NCBI RefSeq assembly: GCF_001274635.1
Contig: NZ_LBGV01000001.1
Span: forward strand, 62,001 to 126,000
Reading direction: 5' to 3'
From: Persicobacter sp. CCB-QB2
GTDB taxonomy: Bacteria > Bacteroidota > Bacteroidia > Cytophagales > Cyclobacteriaceae
DNA: 64,000 bases
How positions within the stretch are numbered: the first letter of the stretch is position 1; each line of letters opens with the position of its first letter. The position numbers were made by a program, and so were the translations under genes. The notes below the pieces were generated by a model. The model saw only the letters and a list, made by a program, of their open reading frames with translations, was not told where the DNA came from and ran no database searches. Shown piece by piece: positions 24,666-31,898 of this stretch.

Positions 24666-25177
24666 TCTTCCTTTACTTGCCAGCGGTAATTGCCAATTTT
24701 TTTACCGTTGGCAAAGCGTAAATCCATTTCCATGGCCACGGCTTTTTCCTGTAACATGATCTTCAGTCGATCAATATTGGTAATGGTGGATTTGTGTTTG
24801 TTTTCAAGCTTTTGGCGGATTTCTTCCCATTCTTCACAAGAGCCTTTGGCATTTTCTACATCGCAGAAGTTGTCCGGATCCACATTAACCATCTCAATGT
24901 TCATACGGCTTAATGCTTCCCCTAATTCGGCCATGGATTGGCCAAAGCCGGAAAAGAAATCCGCAATGCCCATATCTTCCGCATCTTCAAATCTTTTTCC
25001 GAAGCTTTCGCCCCACTCTTCAAAGAAGGCCTCTCCGTCAATTTCTTCCCCATTTTTATTGGTGATGGTAAAAGAAGTCAATGAATCGGCATCATTTATT
25101 TTAAGGTTTTGAGCCTGCACTTTTCCGCTCAGGAAATAGAGTAATACAATGGCAAAAAGTGTAATCTGATTTTTCAT
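24662..25177 (-). CDS. Secreted hypothetical protein
   Basis: 171 residues from ATG 25177, where a clean signal peptide begins (MKNQITLFAIVLLYFLSGKV, ending QAQ); the frame extends upstream to 25306 without support. The mature part is acidic and Phe/Glu-rich (FFEEWGESFGKRFEDAEDMG) with two Cys about 9 apart (NFCDVENAKGSCEEW), possibly a disulfide. A helical C-terminal region follows. No family recognised. It probably acts in the periplasm, and may be co-transcribed with the two membrane/secreted genes to its right. Confidence 0.65.
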   Translation of the reverse strand: MKNQITLFAIVLLYFLSGKVQAQNLKINDADSLTSFTITNKNGEEIDGEAFFEEWGESFGKRFEDAEDMGIADFFSGFGQSMAELGEALSRMNIEMVNVDPDNFCDVENAKGSCEEWEEIRQKLENKHKSTITNIDRLKIMLQEKAVAMEMDLRFANGKKIGNYRWQVKED

Positions 25178-25320
25178 AGTGGTTCTGTTTGCCCTAGAAA
25201 CTAGAAAGATTATGCCAAAAATAAAACTACTGTAAATGAGGGGTGTAGAGCATTTATAAATGCTTAAAGCTGTTCGCATTCGTACAACTTGTCCGTTAAT
25301 GAACAAATATTGTCCGGATT

Positions 25321-25848
25321 TTAATAGCGACTTTTAGGCTGAAAACAAACCTTCAGGCAGAGCAGAAAAATCAGAAAAGTACCGATCAGTAAGGCGCCGG
25401 CTGAGGGGATAGCTAACCAATTTAAACTTTCCTTAGCAGCATGTGTGCTTCCTAAACCCGGTGCTTTCAGACCTGCCAATAGCCAAAAAATGGGATAAAT
25501 CAGGGCCCCCAGACCAATGAGCCAACTGTTGAATAGCTTGGAGATATAGCTTACCGGCAAGGCGCCCAATAACAATAGAAGCGCAAGGGCTGCTGCTCCG
25601 ATAGCTCCTGCATGTAGGTGAGCTCTTTTTAAATACGACCAGGATTTGGCGACAGTCTTGTTCATGGCGGCCTCATCGTTTTGATAGACGGTCGACAAAA
25701 CTGCTTGTCCTTCGGTTTTAAGGTGATTTTTTAGTGCATCTTCATTGGCGCCAAATAAGCCTCCGATCAGGAACCCCAAAAAAATGGCCAATACGCTGAG
25801 GGTAAGTCCCCATCGACAAGGATAAAGCATTCGCTCAAAGAAATCCAT
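25321..25848 (-). CDS. Integral membrane protein of unknown function (four TM segments)
   Basis: 175 residues with four hydrophobic stretches at about 14-34, 79-98, 108-126 and 145-168. A HLHAG motif sits at the start of the second segment, where closely spaced His could bind a metal or haem (inference only). The first loop (about 35-75) is soluble and polar. No family recognised. It is 84 bp downstream of the secreted protein gene at 25933 and upstream of 24662 on the same strand, so the three may form one unit. Confidence 0.65.
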   Translation of the reverse strand: MDFFERMLYPCRWGLTLSVLAIFLGFLIGGLFGANEDALKNHLKTEGQAVLSTVYQNDEAAMNKTVAKSWSYLKRAHLHAGAIGAAALALLLLLGALPVSYISKLFNSWLIGLGALIYPIFWLLAGLKAPGLGSTHAAKESLNWLAIPSAGALLIGTFLIFLLCLKVCFQPKSRY

Positions 25849-25932
25849 AAGTAAAGGTTGAATTGATTAAAATATAAATCTATTGATTTTCATGAATAAT
25901 GCATAAAAACTTACATGGCTAATTTGAGTGAC

Positions 25933-26637
25933 CTAATCTCTTAAGTGCTTAAAAAGATAGAACATCTCGAGGCTGATTTGCTTGTTGAGTGCAAAATCAT
26001 CCAACTCACCAAATTCGTTGTAGGGCAGGTAAACGGTGAGGTCGGAGCCTTTTAAAAGGGGGCTGCTTGCGTCCACAATAACAGTGCAGTAATCTTCCAG
26101 AGGAGTCCCTTTTTCCTGGGGGCGATAGGACTTCATTTTTAATGGTTGTTGTTGATAACCATAATGAAGCTGAAATTGGAGCCTTCCGTATTCATCATTG
26201 TAGGCGATGAAGCCCATTTTTTCCAAGGCCTTGATGGTGTTGGCTTGAATGGCTTCGCCACTACCACTAACTGCATAAAAGGAAACTTGATTCACTCCAT
26301 AGTAAAAGGCTGCAACTGTGGCCCATGCCATGGTAAATTGGATGGTCTGAGCATTTTGATCCGCATAAAAAATGAAACGTGCAGGCTTTCCCGCTTTTTG
26401 TTGCGATCTGAAATAAAAAGCCATTTCCTTGAGCGCTTGAATTCTTGGGCTGCTTACAGTTGGGTATTCCTCTCTAAGTTCCTTGTATCGATTATAAATG
26501 ATAGGATAAATTTTCTGCCCTTTCCTGTCGGTGAGTGAGAGGGTGTTATTGGCCTGCCCAAAAAGCTGGCCTGGCAAAAAGGTCAACATCAGCAGGAGCA
26601 GCATAAGGCCCGTCCCAAGCAAAGGATGTTTGGTCAT
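25933..26637 (-). CDS. Secreted hypothetical protein
   Basis: 234 residues. The signal peptide covers about 1-28 (LMLLLLMLTFLPGQLFGQ). The mature domain contains a patterned alpha/beta region (FIFYADQNAQTIQFTMAWAT, YYGVNQVSFYAVSGSGEAIQ) and ends FYLFKHLRD. No family recognised. The reverse-strand ATG at 26637 is followed directly by the signal peptide, so the start is secure. Exported; its role is unknown. Confidence 0.65.
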   Translation of the reverse strand: MTKHPLLGTGLMLLLLMLTFLPGQLFGQANNTLSLTDRKGQKIYPIIYNRYKELREEYPTVSSPRIQALKEMAFYFRSQQKAGKPARFIFYADQNAQTIQFTMAWATVAAFYYGVNQVSFYAVSGSGEAIQANTIKALEKMGFIAYNDEYGRLQFQLHYGYQQQPLKMKSYRPQEKGTPLEDYCTVIVDASSPLLKGSDLTVYLPYNEFGELDDFALNKQISLEMFYLFKHLRD

Positions 26638-26932
26638 GAATATGGGGTTGGAATGGTTGGGTGTCTAAAGACCTTCAATAAAGGATAAATTATTTAAATA
26701 AGAAATAACTGTTTTGACCATTTAGCTAAAATAATGACCGATTTAATACTTCAAGGCGGTGTTTTTTTGTAATAGGTCCTGAAATCTACGCCGAGATATT
26801 GAAGTGCGTCGTTTTCAGTGATATTGAATATTTCTTCTTTGAATCTTAAAAAAAGAAAGGATCACTCAACATTTTAAATTATTTCTAGTATTTAAAAATA
26901 GATATTATTTCTTATTAAACGATTTTTCCACT
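26638..26932. other. Intergenic region, divergent promoters only
   Basis: 295 bp, AT-rich, between two divergent genes. No frame, repeat or RNA gene was recognised; it presumably holds both promoters. Confidence 0.4.
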
Positions 26933-27160
26933 ATGAACAAGGCAGGAACTGGAATATTTGCTTTTCTCACCGGCATCTCTTTGGGGATAGTAGCGGGCTT
27001 ATTATTAGCACCGGAAGCCGGAAAAGACACGCAGGATAAGCTTAGTCAAAAAGCTAAAAAATGGGGAGGGGATTTAGAGCATCAGGCAGAAAGTGGCCGA
27101 AAGAAAATTAATGAAGTGGCAGAACAAATTGGTAAGAAAGCCAATGAGTTGATGTCTTAA
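26933..27160 (+). CDS. YtxH-domain small membrane protein
   Basis: 75 residues. One N-terminal TM segment (GIFAFLTGISLGIVAGLLLA, 7-26) is followed by PEAGKDTQDKLSQKAKKW and a charged amphipathic helical tail. The G-x-AGLLLAP-x-x-GK motif is the YtxH (general stress protein) signature. Family members are usually induced by envelope or general stress; the molecular role is unclear. It has its own terminator. Confidence 0.85.
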   Translation: MNKAGTGIFAFLTGISLGIVAGLLLAPEAGKDTQDKLSQKAKKWGGDLEHQAESGRKKINEVAEQIGKKANELMS

Positions 27161-27182
27161 TTTCCCTATTAAGGATTTTGAA

Positions 27183-27219
27183 AAAACGACTGAGATCTAT
27201 GACAGTCGTTTTTTTTTGC
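27183..27219 (+). terminator. Terminator of the ytxH-like gene
   Basis: AACGACTG / CAGTCGTT stem with a 10-nt loop and eight T. Confidence 0.9.
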
Positions 27220-27297
27220 CCCATCCCCAAAGCTGATTGCCAAACCGAGGCATTTTCCATAAAATACGCGCAATTCAGTCTGTAAATAGGCTTGTGC

Positions 27298-27579
27298 TTT
27301 AGCCCAATTATTCACCACTAAATTCGGATAAGTGCGTCAAAGTTTTAAATATCAATCGTTTTGAGGGCTTTTAATAGTCCAGATTTCGGTTAGCTTGCTT
27401 TCTGCACAATCATCTGCTGCGCTCGGGAAATCTCGAAATGAGGAAACTATTTTTTCATTTTTCCGGCTTTACAGTTAAAGGAGGATAATTCAGGATAATA
27501 AAACGCCTTTGGATGAAATTATCGTTTTTTTTCAGTCCTCCATTTATATTTAGAAGGAAAGTATGAATAATCCGGGTTA
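27298..27579 (+). repeat. TIR element copy 3 (divergent, with ~80-bp internal insertion)
   Basis: Starts TAGCCCAATTATTCACCAC, contains a diverged conserved half (TTCGGTTAGCTTGCTTTCT, AGGAAACTATTTTTTCATTT) and ends GTATGAATAATCCGGGTTA. Between AGTTAAAGGAGG and TATGAATAATCC it carries about 80 extra bases bounded by GGAGGA/TCCTCC that could fold into a hairpin. It ends about 5 bp before the mscS -33 region. Confidence 0.75.
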
Positions 27580-27583
27580 GGTA

Positions 27584-27608
27584 TTGAAAAGCCGAATGCT
27601 TATTTTTG
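27584..27608 (+). promoter_or_regulatory. Promoter of the MscS-type channel gene
   Basis: TATTTTTG (27601-27608) fits the TAnnTTTG -7 box; a TTG at 27584-27586 is a weak -33 with a short spacer. The box covers the TTG at 27606, so translation should start further downstream. Confidence 0.5.
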
Positions 27609-27632
27609 TTGACAACATCAAATTATGAGGAA

Positions 27633-29717
27633 GTGATCAAAAATTGGGCTGCTCACAAGTGTCCGCAAGGGATTTTGTTTTTCCTGTTTTTATGCATCGG
27701 ACTGTTTAGTCAGGTAAATGTAAGTGCTGAAACCGCACAAAATGAAAAGGCGAAGGTGAAATTTTCAACCAAAACGCCTAAGGCCACTATGGCTTCTCAT
27801 TTGTATTTTTTGGAGAAAGCGCATTACCAACCATCGGTGGCTGCATACACCATTGCCGGGGATAGCTTGAGTTTACAAGTGAAAATAGGCATGGCACTGC
27901 AGTTGAAACAAATATTTGGTCGCTTGGGTGGAGTAGACTGGGATGAGGTGCCGGATAAGCGCAATTATAAGGATGGTTTGCTTGGTGGCGAAAAGAAATT
28001 TCAGCCCTTTGATGATTTCCCGGAAATCTATTTGGAAAAGATTGGGGCTAAATGGCTTTATTCTGAGCCAACGGCCAATGCTATTCCTATTCTTTATGAC
28101 CGGCTTTTTCCATCATTAAACATACAGGATGAATTGGTGGTGCTACCGGATACGCTACCAGATGAGCCGGTGGAGGAATTTGTACCCGAGGATTCTTTAA
28201 ATGTAAAACCCAGACCGGTAAAAAAGCCGGTGGTGGAAAATAAGGGGACGCCAAAAGAGTTTAGGTTAAAAACTCCACGGCAGACGCTTCAAACTATTTT
28301 CTATTTTTTAGCATCCGATCATTATCGACCTGATCTTTCAGCCCGAGCCATGGAAGGAGATGCAGAAACCGCAGAGAAAATTGAGGCGGCAATTAAGCTG
28401 AAAGAGATTTTTGATGGAATGGGAATAGCCATCAATTTTAGGGATTTATCAGATGATCCAAATTATACAGACACCCTGACTAATGAGCAACGCTTTGTGA
28501 TTCACCGCAGGCTGCCGGAATTATATTTAGAGAAGGAAGGTAGTCAATGGCTCCTTTCCGAAGTAAGTGTGGCTATGTTGGATGATATTCATAGCGGAGT
28601 TTATTTATTTGGAAAAGAGCGGATAGATAATGTAGCTCAAAAAGTGCAACGCTGGGTGGGAGAAACCGCCCGGGATCCTATGTGGGGACTGGAACGCTGG
28701 CAGGTGGCCATGATTTTATTGACCATCATATTGGGAATTATCTTTTTTATTGTGCCAGTAACCGTATTCAATTTCTTGGTTCGGGCAATTTATGAGGATG
28801 AAGATGATAGGAAATATCCCATGATGATTTTCCCGCCATTGTTGGCTTCAGGAATATTTTTGGTGGTTTTTAATTTTATGCCAGCGGCGGAACTCCCGAT
28901 TAATTTCTACTCCTATCTACGTTTCTTTACTAAAGTTTTCTTTCTGATTTTATTATCCTCCGGAGCTTTCAGAGTGCTGGACTGGTGGACGGACAGAAGT
29001 CATAAAAAGAAAACAGCTAAGAAGCGAGGTCTTTATCCCTTCCTGGCCATGGTGATGAAGATTGTCACTGTGATATTCGTAATTCTGATTCTGTTGTCAG
29101 AAGCCGGGGTGAATATGGGGAAATTGCTAACGGGGCTTTCAATAGGGGGTATTGCCCTGGCACTGGCGGCACAGGAAACGATCAAAAACTTCTTTGGTTC
29201 TGTCATGATTCTGTTAGACCAGCCTTTCACCGTTGGGCAGTGGATCAGCGTGGATAATTTTTCAGGATCGGTAGAGGAAATAGGATTGCGATCTACTCGC
29301 ATTCGAACTTCGGATAATTCTGTGGTTTCCATTCCTAATAGTAAGATGGCCGATTTTACGGTCAACAATCTGGGGAGGAGGGAGTATCGTAAGTTTAGGA
29401 CGGTATTACGAATTTCACAGAATTCTCCCTTACCCAAAATTAATGGTTATGTGAATGGCTTAAGAAAATATTTTGAGGAGCATGAACATATACGGGAGAA
29501 TCCAAGGGTATATCTATATGACGTGACGGCCTATAGTTACGATGTGCTGGTGTATATTTACCTGAATGTGGCAGATTATAATGAGGAGCTGGCGCTAAGG
29601 CATGATTTGGTACATGAAATAATCCGATTAGCTGCAGAACTTGATATTCACCTGGCTTCCGGCAATAAGCTATCGCTTGCGGTGGATAACAACCCTCCGA
29701 CAAACTTTATAGAGTAA
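27633..29717 (+). CDS. Mechanosensitive channel, MscS family, with large periplasmic N-terminal domain
   Basis: About 694 residues from GTG 27633. The frame extends to a TTG at 27606, but that TTG is inside the -7 box. A signal peptide (ILFFLFLCIGLFSQVNVSAE) leads into a ~330-residue extracytoplasmic region containing two related copies of a module (KTPKATMASHLYFLEKAHYQ and KTPRQTLQTIFYFLASDHYR), an internal duplication. Five TM helices follow. The MscS core has SIGGIALALAAQETIKNFFG (pore-lining helix), LLDQPFTVGQWISV, and RSTRIRTSDNSVVSIPNSKM. It probably acts as an osmotic safety valve. It is a single-gene unit with its own terminator. Confidence 0.93.
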   Translation: MIKNWAAHKCPQGILFFLFLCIGLFSQVNVSAETAQNEKAKVKFSTKTPKATMASHLYFLEKAHYQPSVAAYTIAGDSLSLQVKIGMALQLKQIFGRLGGVDWDEVPDKRNYKDGLLGGEKKFQPFDDFPEIYLEKIGAKWLYSEPTANAIPILYDRLFPSLNIQDELVVLPDTLPDEPVEEFVPEDSLNVKPRPVKKPVVENKGTPKEFRLKTPRQTLQTIFYFLASDHYRPDLSARAMEGDAETAEKIEAAIKLKEIFDGMGIAINFRDLSDDPNYTDTLTNEQRFVIHRRLPELYLEKEGSQWLLSEVSVAMLDDIHSGVYLFGKERIDNVAQKVQRWVGETARDPMWGLERWQVAMILLTIILGIIFFIVPVTVFNFLVRAIYEDEDDRKYPMMIFPPLLASGIFLVVFNFMPAAELPINFYSYLRFFTKVFFLILLSSGAFRVLDWWTDRSHKKKTAKKRGLYPFLAMVMKIVTVIFVILILLSEAGVNMGKLLTGLSIGGIALALAAQETIKNFFGSVMILLDQPFTVGQWISVDNFSGSVEEIGLRSTRIRTSDNSVVSIPNSKMADFTVNNLGRREYRKFRTVLRISQNSPLPKINGYVNGLRKYFEEHEHIRENPRVYLYDVTAYSYDVLVYIYLNVADYNEELALRHDLVHEIIRLAAELDIHLASGNKLSLAVDNNPPTNFIE

Positions 29718-29722
29718 ATATT

Positions 29723-29752
29723 GATCCCTGGCTTTGGTCAGGGATTTTTTTT
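29723..29752 (+). terminator. Terminator of the MscS-type gene
   Basis: ATCCCTG / CAGGGAT stem, 8-nt loop, seven or more T. Confidence 0.9.
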
Positions 29753-30090
29753 GAACGTTTGGTGAGGCAGGGAATCTCGGTTTGCTTTCAAACGCTTTTG
29801 GCATCTTAAGAAGATCATTTTTTTATTTTAGGGAAATTATTCAAGCCTGGCCTTCAAATTTGACCTTTTCTCGAATTGATACCCCTCAAATTCAATATCA
29901 ATGCTTTTTTTTTGATAAATTCGCAAGCTAGATGTAATACTGTTTTTTTGCGAAATGCTTTGAGGCATTTAAAGGTGGAAATTTTGGCAATTCATTTTTC
30001 AACCATCTTTTTATCTTTTTGGGCTTAGGGGGCAATGAGCTGCAGAAAGCAGAGAACCAAACGAATTTTAGGAATCTTATAATTTTAAAA
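29753..30090 (+). other. Long AT-rich leader/intergenic region before the POT transporter
   Basis: 338 bp, no convincing gene. It contains T-runs and a small inverted repeat (ATGCTTTGAGGCAT near 29955). A frame open from 30019 joins the POT gene but lacks family similarity before 30091. Confidence 0.4.
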
Positions 30091-31590
30091 ATGGAAAAAA
30101 CAGTCGATAGGAGCTTCTTCGGGCATCCAATGGGATTGTCTACGCTGTTTGCGACAGAATTCTGGGAACGTTTCTCGTACTACGGGATGCGCGCAATTCT
30201 AACCTTATTTTTAACAGCGCAGCTGGTTGATGGTGGTTTTGGCTATACAGATGATCAGGCTCTGGCTTTGTACGGTATCTTTACCGCCTTGGTTTATGTA
30301 ACTCCAATTATTGGCGGAATTTTGGCCGATAAAGTACTAGGCCAGCGCAAAACAATTTACATAGGTGGAATTGCTATGGCGATTGGTCAATTTATTTTGG
30401 CTTATTCAGCCATGCATGGCAATGATCCTACTGCACATCACCAATTCATGTTCAACCTTGGATTGGCGGTATTGATTTTGGGTAACGGTTTCTTCAAGCC
30501 GAATATCTCGACCATGGTTGGGAGCTTGTATGATGCCAATGATGATCGTCGTGACGGTGCCTTCACCCTTTTCTATATGGGGATTAATGCAGGTGCGTTC
30601 TTCGCACCATTGGTTGCCGGTGCTTTAGCGGAAGGTATTGCTTGGTACTATGGTTTCTTGTCTGCTGGTGTGGGCATGTTGATCGGTACGCTTTGGTTCT
30701 ACTTCCGTGCCGAAACTTTGGGTAACGTTGGTTTGCCTCCAAAAGCGCCAAAAGACGCTTTGCGTATCGCCGCTTCAGATTGGAAAGACATCATTTTTTA
30801 TGTAGCTGGAACCGTGCTTTTGGCTATTGGTGTAATGCTAGGTTGGGCTGCTTTGCCTGAAATCGGTCAGGATATTTTGGTTTACACCGTAGGTGGTGGT
30901 GGTATTCTTTACTTGTTATTCACAGTATTCAAAAATACGGAAGGTAAAACAGAGTGGAGCCGTGTAGGAGTTATCTTCCTTTTGACGATTTTCAACATCG
31001 TTTTCTGGTCAGGCTTTGAGCAAGCAGGGGGTACCTTTAACTTGTTTGCCCGTGATATGACAGAGCGTAGTCTTTTCGGAATGGAAATTCCTGCTTCTGC
31101 TTTCCAGGCGATCAACGCCATTGCTATCTTCATTTTTGCACCTGTATTTACCGTAATTTGGGATAAATTAAGCCGTGCCAAAGCAAATCCACGTACTCCG
31201 GTGAAGTTTGCAATAGGTTTATTCTTATTGTCAGCTGGTTTCTTTGTAATGGCCTTGGCTGATGAGGCTACAGGCGGTGGTTTAAACAAAGTTTCTCCAC
31301 TTTGGTTGGTAATGGTTTATTTGCTACACACCTGGGGTGAGCTTTGTCTTTCACCAATTGGTCTGTCGATGATTACCAAGCTTTCTCCACCAAAAATCGT
31401 CTCTGTTATGATGGGGCTTTGGATGGGATCTATTGCCTTGGGTAACTTCCTGGCGGCTTCTATGAAAAGTATTGTGGAAAACTTTGACATTCCATTGTTC
31501 TATTTCATTGGTGCTGAAGCCGCGATTGCCGGGGTAATCCTTTTGGTATTGTCACCATTCATGATCAAAATGATGAAAGGTATTCACTAA
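30091..31590 (+). CDS. Peptide MFS transporter (POT/PTR2 family)
   Basis: 499 residues from ATG 30091 (MEKTVDRSFFGHPMGLSTLF). The POT fingerprint ExxERFSYYGMRAI (in FWERFSYYGMRAILTLFL, about 23-40) is clear, with the proton-coupling ExxER-type residues. A second PTR2 block follows at about 140-170 (GNGFFKPNISTMVG), plus FTLFYMGINAGAFFAPLVAG. Twelve or more TM helices are evident. It imports di- and tripeptides with protons across the inner membrane. The gene has frequent preferred codons and its own terminator. Confidence 0.95.
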   Translation: MEKTVDRSFFGHPMGLSTLFATEFWERFSYYGMRAILTLFLTAQLVDGGFGYTDDQALALYGIFTALVYVTPIIGGILADKVLGQRKTIYIGGIAMAIGQFILAYSAMHGNDPTAHHQFMFNLGLAVLILGNGFFKPNISTMVGSLYDANDDRRDGAFTLFYMGINAGAFFAPLVAGALAEGIAWYYGFLSAGVGMLIGTLWFYFRAETLGNVGLPPKAPKDALRIAASDWKDIIFYVAGTVLLAIGVMLGWAALPEIGQDILVYTVGGGGILYLLFTVFKNTEGKTEWSRVGVIFLLTIFNIVFWSGFEQAGGTFNLFARDMTERSLFGMEIPASAFQAINAIAIFIFAPVFTVIWDKLSRAKANPRTPVKFAIGLFLLSAGFFVMALADEATGGGLNKVSPLWLVMVYLLHTWGELCLSPIGLSMITKLSPPKIVSVMMGLWMGSIALGNFLAASMKSIVENFDIPLFYFIGAEAAIAGVILLVLSPFMIKMMKGIH

Positions 31591-31634
31591 TCCTTTCTAC
31601 ATAAGAGCATGTTGAATCATGCTTTTACAAAACA

Positions 31635-31673
31635 AAAGGAGGTTGTCCACGGTGGATGACCTCCTTTTTTTTT
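31635..31673 (+). terminator. Terminator of the POT transporter gene
   Basis: AAAGGAGGT / ACCTCCTTT stem with an inner GTCCAC/GTGGAT pair and nine T after. Confidence 0.9.
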
Positions 31674-31679
31674 GGAAAT

Positions 31680-31898
31680 TATCCCGAATTATTCACCGCT
31701 ATATTTTTAACCTTGCGCAAGTGGCTTATTTTCAATTCTTAAAACTTATTTTCTTTGAATTATAATAGCCCAAATTTGGGCAAGATTGCTTTCTCCTCAT
31801 TCATCTTTTTCGTTGGAAAAAACTCGAAATAGGAGAAATTCCATCATTTTTTCCGCCTTACAGCTAAACGAGGATTTAAGTATAAATAATCCGGGTTA
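31680..31898 (+). repeat. TIR element copy 4 (provides stop of the beta-helix gene)
   Basis: Starts TATCCCGAATTATTCACCGC, contains AGCCCAAATTTGGGCAAG, TTGGAAAAAACTCGAAATAG and AGCTAAACGAGGATTTAAG, and ends TAAATAATCCGGGTTA. The last TTA is the reverse-strand TAA stop of the gene at 31896. Confidence 0.92.

Noticed and set aside
27606..27632. TTG at 27606 as start of the MscS gene
   Set aside because: It lies inside the TATTTTTG promoter box; the GTG at 27633, directly before the signal peptide, is more plausible.
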